Shown one piece after another: positions 11,375 through 23,688 of a stretch of 64,000 nt of DNA. The position numbers and the translations under genes were made by a program. Below the pieces are notes generated by a model. The model saw only the letters and a program-made list of their open reading frames with translations, did no database searches and was not told where the DNA came from. This DNA is from Tenrec ecaudatus (lineage: Eukaryota > Chordata > Mammalia > Afrosoricida > Tenrecidae), in the NCBI RefSeq assembly GCF_050624435.1, contig NW_027459200.1, positions 29,144 through 93,143 on the forward strand, read 5' to 3'. Within the stretch, counting starts at the first letter, position 1; each line of letters begins with the position of its first letter.

Positions 11375-12320
11375 GTACATTTAGGTAAAGTCTGAGAGAG
11401 CAGACAGTTCCACATACATAATTAGCAATGTGAGTTTCTTGATGGGTTAGATTTGGGTTCTGTGTAGGGTTGTAGAGTGCTAGAGTCAGAGTCTGTATTT
11501 GAGATTGGAATCTAGGCCCTGGGATTAATGCTCCCGGTTCAAGAACAAGAGTCAATGGATAGAACTAGAATTTCAGTGTCATGAGTGGAGAGTCAGATGT
11601 TGGTGGATGGATTAAAGGGCTCTATGTTTAGAATGTGTCGTGCCTACCAGCTTATGTTTGGCGTTACTTAGGGGCTTATGTGTTATGGCATAAAGATAGA
11701 GAGTTATGGTTTAAACAGTATAGTTTTGGAAGGTGGTTTCTGATATTGAGACATTGTGTCATAAAGTTAAGATTAAGGTTGGAGAATATATTCAAAGTTG
11801 TGTTCCTGACTCAAACAATTGGGATAATTGAATTAGGTTAGTTTGAGCGTGTATGGCAGGGGTCTTCAAACTTTTTATGCAGGGGGCCAGTTCACTGTCC
11901 CTCAGGCGGTTGGAGGTCCAGACTATAGTTTTTTTTTAAAGAAACTATGAACAAATTTATATGCACACTGGACAGGTCTGCTGCTAAGCAGGACTGGCAG
12001 CAGCAACAAAAACTACTGGTGGGCCTGATAAATATCCTCGGCAGGCCGCATGTGGCCCACGGGCCTGGTTTGAGGATTCCTGGTGTATGGTGTTAGGATT
12101 TCTTAAGGAAATCCTATATTTTTTCCACTTAGCTGTGGCTATCAGGGAATGCTCAGGATGCTAATAGACATCGTGGATGTAAAGAGCTTTTCAGGTGGTT
12201 AGGGGTTCAATGTTTTAGGATATTATCAGTGTGCTGTAAGGATGCTCAGCGTCTTAAGGTGTAAGGGTTAATGGTTTGGGAGTTGTTGATTAACAATTAA
12301 TAGTTATTGGGTTAACTTTC
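11375..12320 (+). repeat. Unclassified interspersed repeat, copy 1 (split by hAT)
   Basis: This segment aligns throughout with the reverse complement of 59830-60510. Shared landmarks are 'ttaggtaaa.tctg', 'cataattagca', 'ttcaagaacaaga', 'gttggtgga', 'agggttaatggtttgggag' and 'gtgtatgg'. It is rich in TTAGG/GGGTTA-like words. No protein, LTR ends or poly(A) tail was recognised. A hAT element sits inside at 11857-12082. The right edge is approximate. Confidence 0.7.
11857..12082. mobile_element. Non-autonomous hAT transposon, 226 bp
   Basis: The ends are CAGGGGTCTTCAAAC and, on the reverse strand, CAGGAATCCTCAAAC. The perfect 8-bp duplication GTGTATGG flanks it at 11849-11856 and 12083-12090. 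The interior ('gggggccagttcactgtccc', 'ggcaggccgcatgtggccca') is characteristic of a hAT family amplified in several mammals. It has no transposase. The paralogous repeat at 60029-60036 carries a single GTGTATGG, so it shows the empty site. Confidence 0.88.
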
Positions 12321-12449
12321 AAAAGTTATTTTTGCGTGTTGAAATGTAGCCTACAACGTTTATATATTTATTAGCTATTTATGGCATATTTTGCATATTT
12401 TATGGATATGAACATTAATTTATGATTAGAGGCAATTTTATTTCATTTG

Positions 12450-13620
12450 GGAAGCCTCTTTTCTTTTTAAAAAAAAATCATATTTTGATTGCTCTAGTTA
12501 GAACATAGTCAATTTTTAATATCAGCAGTGAAAGTGCACATTTATGTTTGTCCTTTTTCTGAGGTGGGGTGATGTTTTTCTCTTTCCTCTAAGTATGACA
12601 TTTTCATTTTTTTAAAATAGGAATGTGTATTATCATATTCACATATTGAACTATATTGTTTCATGTTAGATTTTCAGAGGTGTTTTTTTTAACATGAAAA
12701 GCCTCTGACTTTGTTTAGTATGTTTCATGTGTCTATTTAGATAGTTAATCCTTTTTTGCATTAATTGCTATATTACAGAGCTTATTTTCTTATGTTAAAT
12801 CAACTCTGGGGGAGATTCCAATTAGTCATGGTATATAATTATTTCAGTGTGTTGTCTGACTCAGTTCCCAATATTTTCAAGCACTTTTTCATGTAGATCC
12901 ATTATAAATATTGGTCTACAGTTTTCTTGAAGTATCATCATCTAGCCTTGTTAACAGTTTATTACTGGTCTCATAGAAAATGCTAGTAAGTGACAAAAAA
13001 AAGAAAAGAAGAAAAAAGAGGGCCTGATGCAGGGGGCTTGAGTGGAGAGCAAATGCTTTGAGAATGATTGGGGCAGGGAATGTATGGATGTGCTTTATAC
13101 AATTGATGTATGTATATGTATGGATTGTGATAAGAGTTGTATGAGTCCCTAATAAAATGTAAAAAAAGAAAAGAGGAGAAAAAAATGATTAGGGCAAAGA
13201 ATGTACAGATGTGCTTTATACAATTGATGTATGTATATGTATGAACTTATGAACTGTGATAAGAGTTGTATGAGCCCCTAATAAATTGTTTAAAAAAAGA
13301 GGAAAAAAAAGAAGAGGTGAAGGAAAAAAAAAACATGGGTGGTGCTGTCAGCCATCCAAACAGATGAGTTTGAAAAATGTTTGCAAAAATGTAATCACAG
13401 GTTTAACAACTCTATTAAGTGTAATGGAGAGTTCTTTGAAGGTGATAAGATTGTTTTGTAAAAAAATATATATAGATTTAAAAAAAAGAAAATGTTAGTA
13501 AGTGTACTCTCACAACTATTGTTATGTTTTCACCCAATAACTTGAACTTAAGGGAAAAAGTGTTTATTCATACTGTGTGAATCCTCTGGTCTTTAATCTA
13601 CTTTAGATTTAGCCTTGAAG
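12450..13620 (-). mobile_element. Ancient L1 (L1M-type) ORF2 reverse-transcriptase region, interrupted
   Basis: The plus strand reads as antisense L1 ORF2: 'agtcatggtatataattatt', 'cagtgtgttgtctgactcag', 'atattggtctacagttttct' and 'ctggtctcatagaaaatg'. It is strongly diverged with no open frame. It is interrupted at 12993-13486 by a younger insertion and then resumes. Confidence 0.75.
12975..13504 (+). mobile_element. 5'-truncated L1 tail (dimeric) plus extra 3' sequence, 18-bp TSD
   Basis: AGAAAATGCTAGTAAGTG (12975-12992) recurs with one mismatch at 13487-13504, so 12993-13486 is one insertion into the old L1. It holds two successive L1 3' ends (about 13020-13160 and 13180-13292), each ending 'gagttgtatgag' plus 'cc(t)aataaa'. 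A further 190 bp unrelated to L1 follows and ends in an A-rich tail before the second TSD copy. The extra part reads like a mariner-type transposase C-terminus around 13345-13460 (a YFEGD-like FFEGDKI). It may be a 3' transduction. Confidence 0.8.
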
Positions 13621-13740
13621 TTTCTCATGGAATTTAATTGTGATTCAGTTGATTCTGGACCCTCTGAGCTTCTTGAAACCCACTCACCTCATAGATCACT
13701 TGTTCTGGAGGGATCCTCAGGTCTTGCAACTGACCTCCCA

Positions 13741-14233
13741 GTGTAGAGCAGTGTTTCTCAAAATTCCTAATACTATGACACTTTAATACAGTTCCTCATG
13801 TTGTGGTGACTCCCCAACCATAAAATTATTTTTGTTGCTACTTCATAACAGTAATTTTGCTACTGTTATGAATCCTAATGTAAATATCTCATATGCAGTA
13901 TATATTTCTATTGTTACAAATTGAGGATAAATAAAGCATAGTGATTAATAACAAAAACAACATATAATTATATATTGTGAAATATTTCTTTCTAATTATA
14001 AATAAATGAAAATTTGTCTTGAAGCCTGGTGTAGCATGGGTAACAGTCTTCACGTCAGGGACTCATGTGGGTGTATCTGCATGTTGGCAGACCTACCTGG
14101 AGATGGATAAGGTCTCAGTTCCTACGACCATCAAAAATATGTGTTTTCCGATGGTCTCAGGCGTCCCCTGTGAAAGGGTCATTCAACCCCCAAAGGGGTT
14201 GTGACCAACAGGTTGAGAACTACTTGCATAGAG
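13741..14233. mobile_element. SPIN-family hAT MITE, 477 bp
   Basis: The element body 13749-14225 starts CAGTGTTTCTCAA and ends with the inverted form of AAGTAGTTCTCAACC. Interior landmarks are those of the non-autonomous SPIN element: 'tacagttcctcatgttgtgg', 'ataaaattatttttgttgct', 'tggtgtagcatgggtaacag', 'ttttccgatggtct' and 'gtgaaagggtcattc'. The flanking 8-mers GTGTAGAG and GCATAGAG agree at 6 of 8 positions, as expected for a decayed hAT target duplication. There is no transposase. Confidence 0.9.
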
Positions 14234-14627
14234 GGATAAATGATTTACAGTACCCTTGATGGACAAATAGCCACTCACACCAGAGTGACTGTGTGCTACC
14301 CTCACACTTGAGCCCAAGATGAGAAATACTCTGCCATAAGACATGCTGCGTGGATCATAGAGAATTTCCTTCAGTTCACCTCCAGGAGAATGGTGTACAT
14401 CAATGAGGGACAGGAATTCCTCAGTGATTTTATCATCACCTTGTTTATTTTTTTATAGCAAAGGCAAGCCATTCTTTCTTTTTAATAAGAGAGTTTATGT
14501 TGCAGAAAACTTCACATGAAAGGTTTGGCATCTTTTATCATGGAAATAACTTTTATAAATATAACTATCACACAAGTATTTTGCACCTCTCTTGTGTATT
14601 GATTAGTGGTTTCTGAGGTTGTCAATG

Positions 14628-14790
14628 TTAGGTGCCATTGAGTTGATTCCACATTGTAGGGACCCAATACACAACAGAAACACTGCGTTCTCCTTTAACA
14701 GACTCGCAATTTAGGTTGAACCCATTACTGCCGTCACTGTCAATCCATTTTGTTGAGGGATTCCTATTTTTCACTTCCCCCCTACTTTAC
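14628..14790 (-). mobile_element. AfroSINE/RTE-tail fragment
   Basis: 'ttaggtgccattgagttgat' plus 'acacaacagaaacactgcg' is the antisense of the SINE/RTE 3' region. The distal part is diverged. Confidence 0.65.
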
Positions 14791-16179
14791 CGGACATATT
14801 GTCCTTCTCAAGGGACTCCTCCCTTCTGACAACATTGTCCAAAGTATGTAATATGGCCTCCCTACTCTCTCCTCTAACTAACATTCTGAGCTCATTTATT
14901 CGAAGACAGACTTATTTGTGCTTTTGGAGAACAATGTTATTTCACTATTCTTGGCCATCACTACAATTCAGTCAAATCTGTTCTTCTTCAGTCTTCCTTA
15001 TTCAGTGATCAACTTCCACATGTGAGGCCATTCATAATACGGTAGTTTGGGTGAGGGGAACCTACTCTTTAAAGTAAGATCCCTGCTCTTCAACAATCTA
15101 AACAGCCAAATAAGGTTTATTCATCCAATACAATGTATCTATTGATCTCTTGACTGGTGATAGAATGACTATCACCATTCTGTTGTTTTGTATTTTTTAC
15201 ATAGGCTAACAGTTTTCTGGAAGGAGTTAGAACTTAGTCAAGCTTAGATTAAGAATGTTGCTCACGGAGGGGTCTGGAAGGCAACTGTTCTCTGCAACCG
15301 ACCAAAATAAGATCCCTGAGTTGAAACCTGTTCTTAAGACTTGGTGGTATGGTGAGCCTTATATTTAAGGTATGCTTGATGACGGGGCATTAAACAAATT
15401 GTGTTTTTCTCTAGTAGCCTGACTTGCTGATTAATTTCAGAGGAGCACTAGTCTACACCCTTTATCCTATAACTGCAACCTCACACATCCCTGCCTTCAG
15501 AGACATCCTGGGGATTGCAAAAGGGCAGTGCCAATGATGTCCAACTACCCATTCAGGCTACTGCCTCCCTATTTTATCACAGCATAGCCTCTTCCCAGCA
15601 CTTTCATTTTGTTTTCTTGCCAAACTATGTTCCTGGAGGAACATGTTTTACATGATTAAGCCTAGGCACTCAGTTTTCCCCTTCTCCCTTGCAGACCAAG
15701 ACTATGGATTGGCTATGCTTGAACCCAAACCAATAACCACTCTCCTACAGTTTGTGTTGTTTGCCATCTGTCAGCATTACCTAGAAAGCTTGGGGTCCAG
15801 AATCTAGGCACAAACATGTTGATAAGTCATCTCTTTCCTGGATGCATCTTGTATTTTTAAGCTTCTGCCATCACCTTGGCCCATGGCATCACCCATCTAC
15901 CTACCCATTACCATTCCTTTACTGTAGGCTGCAGTCTTTCACAAAGGCTTTAAAAATGGACAACCATAAACCCAAGAGCTTAAGAGAGGAGCAAATAAGG
16001 TTTCTCCTGGCTTGTTTTCTTGTTCAGGCTATCTCTGTCTTGGCCAAGGTACATCTCAGATTTCCTATTGGTCTTCCTCTGTCTCATTGTCCACCTCTAT
16101 AGCATGTTTCTGTAGTTATCACACTCTACTGTTCATAAATGGGCTACCTAACCATAGGCATTTCTTCACATACAGTAGA
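14791..16179. other. No gene recognised
   Basis: Short frames occur here without codon-like character or recognisable domains. Some stretches may be old repeats. Confidence 0.55.
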
Positions 16180-16520
16180 TATTCTAAAGAATACCCAGAA
16201 GACAAGTGGATTGGAGCAGGTTAAACTTGATGAAAAGCTCAGCATCGTTGGAACTGAAGTGCAACCAGAGAATTTCTTAGAAGCAAGGATGGTGATACTT
16301 CACTTTACACACATTGGTCATGCTATGAGGAGAGAGCAGTACCTGGAAAAGACACCATGCTTAGTAAAGTTGACAGTCAGTGAAAAAGAGGAAGCTCCTC
16401 GGTGGCATGAATTGATACAACAGATGTAGCAGTGAGATCAAGCATAACCAGTGTGATGATGGCACAGCATCAGACTGTGTCCTGTTCTGTTGGACACAGG
16501 GTTGGTATAAACTGGAACAC
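16180..16520 (+). mobile_element. RTE-clade LINE, 3' end of the reverse-transcriptase ORF
   Basis: An open stretch to 16426 reads as the C-terminus of an RTE polyprotein, with motifs like HFTHIGHAMRREQYLEKT followed by a short basic tail. This region normally follows the RT domain. Beyond it comes the RTE 3' UTR ('gacagtc' to 'cctgttctgttggacacagg' and 'gttggtataaactggaac'), which resembles the SINE tail. It is 5' truncated and non-functional. Confidence 0.75.
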
Positions 16521-17204
16521 ACTCAAAGAGAACTAAATAAGTAAAAATATGTAGAAACATAAAACAGTACTCCTCACAGGACCTAGTAGAATAACTGTTC
16601 TGGGAGGACACGGTAGGGGCAGGCGGAGATGAATATGTAATGTCATATTGAATAAACACAGCAAGAGGAAGTGTGTCCCAAGTTACCAATCAAACTCCTG
16701 CTGAAAAACAAAGGCAGGGGGCTATATACAAATGAGATGGGGGAACTCTACTTGGAACAAGCATGTAGTGAGCCAGAAGACTCTCCAAGGCCAGCTCCTG
16801 AAGGAAAAGCACAGTGGAGGAGGGGAGTTTAGAGTTTTAGGCACGGACACGACGAAGGAAATGTAGGCAATAACAGATATGCATCAATTTCACAGCAACA
16901 GTCCTGAGTGTGCATCAGGGTGGGGTTGTGACTTTTGACAAGAAATGAGTTTTTCATAATTCTTCCTTCTAAATGTCTTCTGGTTTGATGTGGCGATGTC
17001 TTTCTAGCACATTCTGGATCCTTGACCAAAGTCCTTCTGTTCCATGGTGACCTGAAGTTGGGAATGTCCTTTCTCTGCATGTTTGCCCAGCATATTTAGA
17101 CATAACTGATAGTAGGTTGATGGAATGGTATACTTTTCTAGAAAGAAATGCATCCAAAGAGTATCAGGAAGGAAAATACAGAATAATTGTTGGCACTACA
17201 TGAG

Positions 17205-18010
17205 GTATATGTATTTCATCATCGTGTATCAATACGTCATATCCCAGGGGAGGTTTCTTGGGTAAGTGTGAAATTTACAGGGTTAAGCTGGTTGGGCAGT
17301 GGTCTCACACAGAATGGCCAATGACTTTATTGTTCTTATTCTGAAATCTGATTCCTCTTGGCTAATTTATTGGTAGTAAATACATCCTTGTCACCAAAGA
17401 TTAGCTACTAGATTAATAAAAATAAAATTTCCTTAAGATGGCAACTCTATTTCCATGTATTGTTGCTTCTATATTACTCTCTCTCCCTCCCTTCCTTCAT
17501 CCTTCTCCCCTCCTCTTTCTTTCTTTCCTTCAGGATGTAGCAGCGATTGATAGACAGCCATGAGAAAAAATGTTCATACCATTTCATCTTCCATCATTCC
17601 TGTCAAAGAGCATACTGGGGTTTCTGTTAAAAATTAAAGAGCTTATTTGAGTAACAAAACAATCCAGGGGTTGGCAGTAGTACCTCCAAGGATTCACAAA
17701 GTACTGACATGAAAATAAATTTTCAGAGAGTATAAATACAGAGGATCCAGGAACTCACAAGAACATTCTGATTGCTTAGCTATTTATAAAATTTGAGTAA
17801 TTGCACAATTATATACATATAATATATAATTATATATATATGTATGTATATATATTATATATATATAATGGATATCGTTCCTGGTAGTGTGTTGTGAGAG
17901 GAAAGAAATACTTTTCTTAAAGACTTCTTGAACTATGATTAGTTTCAAAGGTCTGTTAAAAAAACACACTAAATATCATCAACAACAAAAACTGAAGTCA
18001 GGTCTTTTTC
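17205..18010 (+). repeat. Unclassified 0.8-kb repeat, copy 1
   Basis: It aligns collinearly with 36905-37700. Shared blocks include 'ggggaggtt.cttgg', 'acagaatg.ccaatg', 'tagacagccatg / tagacatcgatg', 'attttcagag', 'gaggatcc', 'ttgttgtgagagga' and 'aacaacaaaa'. A TA-rich stretch (17813-17868) interrupts this copy. No coding potential was seen. It could be an LTR or an old duplication of IGHV-flanking DNA. Confidence 0.6.
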
Positions 18011-18394
18011 TTTGGCAGAAAGCCTCTCCTTACACCGAACATGTAGTTCTTTTGAACTCCTTTACAGAATTCAAAAGAAAGCAATAATGATAGGTAGATC
18101 AATTAAACACAATCAAATGTGGGACTACAGGAGCAGGGAAAGGAAAGGGGCCTGATTGGGAGAGGCACAAGACTGACAATTGGAAAAGCTTACAAAATTG
18201 GGTCAGAACCCTCTGATGTCCAGTACATTCTTAAATGAAAGATTGTCTCACCCTGTTTTGGCCAGGGGACTCTCAGCAACCTCGCTCCATCTGACACTCC
18301 TTACATTGCTTTACATTGCAAGTCAGAGATCAGAAATAACTCAGTAGAGGCTGAGTGTATGTGAAGATAGAATCTGAGTTTAGCTGAGTATTTA

Positions 18395-19075
18395 TTTTAA
18401 ATACTTTCATTGGGGGCTCTTACATCACTTATTACAATCCATACATTCATCCATTGTGTCAAGAACCTTTGCATATATGCTGCCATCATCATTTTCAAAG
18501 CATTGTCTTCCCCCTTGAGCCCCTGATATCAGCTCCCCATTTCTTCCTCCTCCCTCCCCTGTACATCCTCCCTCACAAACCCTTGATAAATTATGGATTT
18601 TTATTTTCATATCTTACATTATCCTCCATCTCCCCTCACCCACTTTTCCATTGTTTATACTCCTCATAGAGGTTTCTAGATTGATCCTTGTGATCAATTC
18701 CCCCTTTCTCCTCCCCTAATCCTCCCAGTATCTCTAATCTCATTTTTGGCCCTGAGGGGTTTATCTATCCTGGATTCCATGTGTTTTTCCAGGCTCTTAT
18801 CTGGAGCCAGGTGCATGCTCTGATCTAATCCAATTTCTAAGGTAGTACTGAGGTCATGATAGTGGGGTGAAAGAAACACCAAAGAGCTAGAGGAAAGTTG
18901 TGTGCTTCATCGGTGCTATACTGCATCCTGACTAGCTCATCTCTTCCCTGTGACCCCTATGTGAGGGGATGTCCAATTGTCTACAGATGGGCATTGGGTC
19001 TCCACTCCATGCCCCCCACCCCCATTCTCATTGGGTATAATTTTGTTCTGGGTCTTAGCTGAGTGTTAACTTCAC
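18395..19075 (-). mobile_element. L1 3'UTR end, 5' truncated
   Basis: The plus strand begins 'tttcattgggggctcttaca' with 'cacttattacaatccataca', the antisense of the L1 3' terminus seen at 20800-20875. It continues through the 3'UTR ('gatatcagctccccattt', 'ctggattccatgtgttttt'). There is a single, not dimeric, tail. Confidence 0.82.
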
Positions 19076-19544
19076 TGAAAGCCCCATTTGAGGCTTTTTT
19101 TTTTCTGACCTAGAATGTTGAAAGTATCATGAACTAGAGAGAGAGGATCTTGAAGAATCAATCTACTGTTGTTTTGGTAGAAATATAAATTAGTTAGGAG
19201 AATGTTATACTTTGTTCACCTGTAACTTAGCAAGAAATGCTCCATAACTCCAACCCCAAGTTAACCCCCTCCACCTTGTCTCACTGATTCTCCCATGACT
19301 GTGTGCAGGAGCAAGTTATCATGGGTACTAGCTAAGCCAAAGACTTATCTCAGTGCATAAAGTTCTCTCTCTCCTTGGCATTAACTGGCGCCTATATACC
19401 CGGCCTTTCTCACTGATATTTAGGGCTTTAGAAATGGAAGCTCTGAAAAAAGAGCTTACTTAAAACAAAATTATTTTCATAGTTTGTAGCTTTCATTCCA
19501 AGATTTATGTCTGTCTTAAAAAACTGTTTCACTCAGTCTATGTG

Positions 19545-20885
19545 TATGTTAGGCCAGGGTGACTAGAGAAATAAACCTAGTGAACTCATATATGTTTAAG
19601 AAAGGAAGTGGTGTTAACAAACCCAGGGACAAGGGAACAACAAGGAATCCAAAATCAGTGGCAAGGAGGATTTAAGATGCTTGGTAGGGATTGATCAATG
19701 ACAATGTAACTGAGAGGAATTACTAAAACCAAAATGGAGGCTGAGCATGATAGTGGGGCAAGAGGAAAGTAAAAGGAAATAGAGGACAGAGCTAGGAGGC
19801 AAAGGATAATTATAGAGATCTCAATGCAGGCATGCATATATGTATATATATATTTATATGCGATGATGGGGAAATAAATCTATGTGCATATATTTATTAG
19901 TTTCATATTAAGGTAGCCAATTGACATTGGACCTCCACTCAAGTACTCCCTCAATGCAAGAATACTTTGTTCTATTAAACTAGCAATCCATGATGCTCAC
20001 CTTCCAACACTATCACTGAAGACAAATGGGTGCTTAATTAAATGTGGTGAAGAAAGCTGATGGTGCCCAGTTATCAAAAGATATAGTGTGTGATGTCTTA
20101 AAGGCTTGAAAGTAAACAAGCAGCCATCTAGCTGAGAAGCAACAAAGACCACATGGAAGAAGCCCACCAGACTGTGCGATCACGAGGTGTCAAAGGGATC
20201 AGGGACTAGGCATCAAAGAACAAAAATTCATATCATTGTGAATGAGGCGGAGTGCAGATTTGGGAGCCAAAGCCCATCTGTAGGCAACTGGACATCCCCC
20301 TACAGAAGGGTCTTGGGGAGGAGAAGAGTGCAGGGTGCAATGTAGCAAAGATGGAACATACAATTTTCCTCTAGTTCTTAAATGATTCCTCCCCCCACCT
20401 CTAGTTCTTAAATGCTTCCTCCCCCCATCTTATCATGATCCCAATTCTACCTTACAAATCCAGCTGTACACTGGTACAGACAGGAACTGGAAACACGTGG
20501 GATCCAGGTCAGATGATCCCTTCAGGGACAATGGGAGAGAGGGGTGATACTGGGAGTGTTGAGGGATGGTGGAAATTTAAAGGGGAACCGATTACAAGGA
20601 TCTATATATAACCTCCTCCCTAGGGGATGAGCAACAGAAAAGTGGGTGAAGAGAGATGTCAGACATTGTGAGATATGACAAAATAGTAATAATTTACAAG
20701 GGTTCATGAGTGAGGCAGGAGTGGGAGGGAGGGGAAAATGAGGAGATGATGCTAAGGGCTCAAGTAGAAAGCAAATGTTTTGAGAATGATGTTGGCAACA
20801 AATGTACAAATGTGCTTGACACAATGGATGGATGGATAGATTGTGATAATGTTGTATGAGCCCCCCCCCAAATGATTTTTAAAAT
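19545..20885 (+). mobile_element. L1 3'UTR fragment
   Basis: It runs from 'aaggaagtggtgttaacaaa' through 'gatggtgcccagttatcaaa', 'cttaaaggcttgaaagtaaa' and 'gtacactggtacagacagga' to the end 'gttgtatgagcc' with a C run and AT-rich tail. It matches 56700-58345 in the longer L1, except that the 20018-20225 block is single here and duplicated there. It is non-coding. Confidence 0.85.
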
Positions 20886-20889
20886 AAAG

Positions 20890-22440
20890 ATAGGTAGTGT
20901 TTTTCTAGAAATATGTCCACTTATTCTAAATTTTCAAATTCACTGTTGTGATCTTCATAGTTTTGGTTCTGTTGTGATATTGGATTTTTTGTTTCTTATT
21001 CTTTATATTTGCTTTTCCTATTACTTTTACTTTAATTAGTTTACCAGTAGTTTGTCAAAATTTGTTAATATTTTTAAAGAATTAACTTGTCTTATGGATT
21101 ATTTCCCTGTTCCTTTTCATTTATTTCTGCTCCATTCTTTAATATTTATTGCCTTCTTATGACTGATATTTTACATAGCTCTTTTTGTTCTAATTGTTGA
21201 AGGTGTTGTGTTACCATACTGACTTTGCTCTCTTTTTTGATATCTTCATACATTGTTCACAACAAGTGTTCTTAGTACTGCTTCTGCTGTGTACCAAAGC
21301 TTGTGGTATGCTTATTTTCATTTTTGTAAGGAATTTAAAACCTTAATCCCTTAATCCTACCATTTCCAAGCAATTTAATGCACACAATTTCTCATTTTCC
21401 ATGTTACCTTTTTATTCTTTTATCTTCCTATAGTTTATATCTAATTTCATAATGTTGTGAAGTAAAAATTTTTATTTATAATATCACAAATTAAAAATTA
21501 TTAAGCCTTCATTGTAGCCTAACATGTGGACTATTCTGAAGAATGGTACATATGAACATGAGAAGAAGATACATTGAGGTTTTCCCGGATAGCATGCACC
21601 CTATATGTCTAAGAGGTCAGTAATTATAGTATTTAGTTCTTCTGTTACTGTATTGATTTATTATCTAGTTGATCTTTTGAGTTGTTCTGTAAAACCCAGT
21701 GAGGTGTATTTAACTCTATTCCTGTAAAATTATGTATTTCTCTCTTTAAGTCTATAAGAGTTTGATTAATATATCTTGAGGGTCTGCCATTGAATGCATA
21801 TATATTCATTAATATTTTTTTCTTCTTGCTCTTTTGTTCCTTTTATCATATGATGCCCTTATGGGTCTCCCATTAAAGATTTGGTCTTGAAGTATATTTC
21901 ACTATTAATTTGTATAGGCAGTAACAGACTTCAAAATTGTCATTGGTTAATATTGCTATCCTTGTTTTTTATTGCCATTTTCTTGATGTATTTTCTTCGA
22001 CCTTTGATTTTTAGATTCTATTTCTCTTTATGTCTCAATCGTGTTTGTTTTAAGCATAGATTTATGGATCAAGTTTCCTTACCCATTGTGCTTCTCACTG
22101 CCTCTTGAGAGGTACATTGTATCCATTAACATTCCATTTCATTATTGATGTGTATGCATTTATTGCTGTCATTATGCATTGGGTTGTCTTTATGGTTCCC
22201 CCGCCCCTTTGTGGAATTATTGTGTTTTTTCCTCAATTTTCTTGCCCTGAGTTCATTTTCTTATGTTTTCTCTTAATTTTTGTCTTTTTTTGGTTATTAT
22301 TTTGTAAGGCTTCATGCTTTGCTCTTGCTGTTTTTCTTTTGGATTAGCTTTATTTTTTCTTCTTCATTCTTTCCATTTTACTTGAGAATCTTGTTAATAA
22401 TTATATGATTCCAAACAATAATATTGCATAGAAAATCTTT
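20890..22440 (-). mobile_element. Ancient L1 (L1M-type) ORF2/3' region
   Basis: Antisense L1 words appear in order: 'tatttccctgttccttttca', 'gtactgcttctgctgtgtac', 'ctaatttcataatgttgtga', 'gatcttttgagttgttctg', 'gcatatatattcattaat'. It is highly diverged and AT-rich. Its long-looking frames (for example 21881-22347) are composition artefacts. Confidence 0.7.
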
Positions 22441-23649
22441 TCTGGATCATTCTAAGGGAAATTTTTTGAATAAATATCTATTTTTGAGTATTCATTAGGA
22501 TGAAAACTTTCAAGATACATCAGAGGGTGTGAAGAAAATTTCCACTCAGCATGAGAATATTTTCTTTTTGCATTAACTATTTCTAACTTTGACAACAAAT
22601 GGCCTAGTTAGTATCCTGGAGTGAAAACAGATCTCATCAATACCTATTATTCTGAAGTCTGCCTTTGGATCAATGGTGACAGACAGACAAAGCCCATTCC
22701 AATGAAGAGAAGGCAGATTCCAATGCAGGAAGTTTCCCAAGAGCCACTGTGCACGGTGTCCCTAGAGAGGTACTGACAAGTTGGGGAAACCACAGCTTCT
22801 GAGAGGAAAGCATCACTGACTACATTCCCTGGCATCTGCTGAAAACATGGCCTAAAGAACATTTTGAGAAATCAGTTTGCAATTTGCTCCTCTTGCGACA
22901 CATTTATTATCCTTTGGAATCAAAGATGTCTTCCAATGAGTGCTTCCTTCGTTGTGACTCCAATGAATGATCTTTCGAATGACTCAACCCAACAGACAGG
23001 TCATTCAGTTCACCTGTTCCCAGTGGCAGGGGTCTCTCTGTGCCTGGAACCTTTGTTTCTGCATACAGGGAGACAATGGGTAGCAAGCATCACTAAGGAC
23101 GTGTCAGAAATTTAGCCCCAGAAGTCACCACCATTGTTTTCTCAGACATAGAGATCATTAGTCATTCACTGCCAACAGTGCACAGAGAACAATGCAGAAG
23201 GAAATCTTCATAGACCTGACCCTGGACTGTAGGAGGTCACTGAGTTCAGTACATTTGAAATCATTCATTGCACGCATGAATCTGGACATGCCTGTATTTT
23301 ATTGTCAATAGGTTTTGAGTAACAGATAGGGTGAGAATTATCATGATAACCTATTTTTCAAGAAGGAAACTGGGTTCTATAGGATGAAAATGAACTCTTA
23401 GAGTCACTTTACTATTTGTATTGCACACAGAGAATGCTAATTTCTCCTTCAGGTCGGCAGTGAGGAAAAAATTTAGAGAGTAAGAAAAAGAAAAAAATGT
23501 CCGTCGACATGCTGAGAGATGAAAGACGGAAGGAACCCTGATTCCAAAAGGAAATGCTCCATCATCTATCTGTGCCTGTCTAGGGCTGGATGTGCGCACT
23601 CAGTGAGTTCTGCGCGCCCCCTGCTGCCCAGTGTCTTCCCTGCAGGGGA
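22441..23649. other. No gene recognised (3' flank of IGHV gene)
   Basis: About 1.2 kb between the old L1 and the recombination signal. It contains several short frames but no V, D or J motif and no recognised repeat. Confidence 0.55.
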
Positions 23650-23688
23650 GGTTTGTGTCTGGGCTCACACTGACTTCCCCTCACTGTG
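23650..23688 (-). promoter_or_regulatory. V-type recombination signal sequence (23-bp spacer)
   Basis: On the coding strand the consensus heptamer CACAGTG (23682-23688) follows the V exon directly. A spacer of exactly 23 bp and the nonamer ACACAAACC (23650-23658) come next, one mismatch from ACAAAAACC. This is a canonical IGHV 23-RSS, read by RAG1/RAG2 and joined to a 12-RSS D segment. Confidence 0.95.

Noticed and set aside
21881-22347. Two consecutive frames rich in Phe, Leu and Ile resembling membrane proteins
   Set aside because: They are composition artefacts of antisense ancient L1 sequence.
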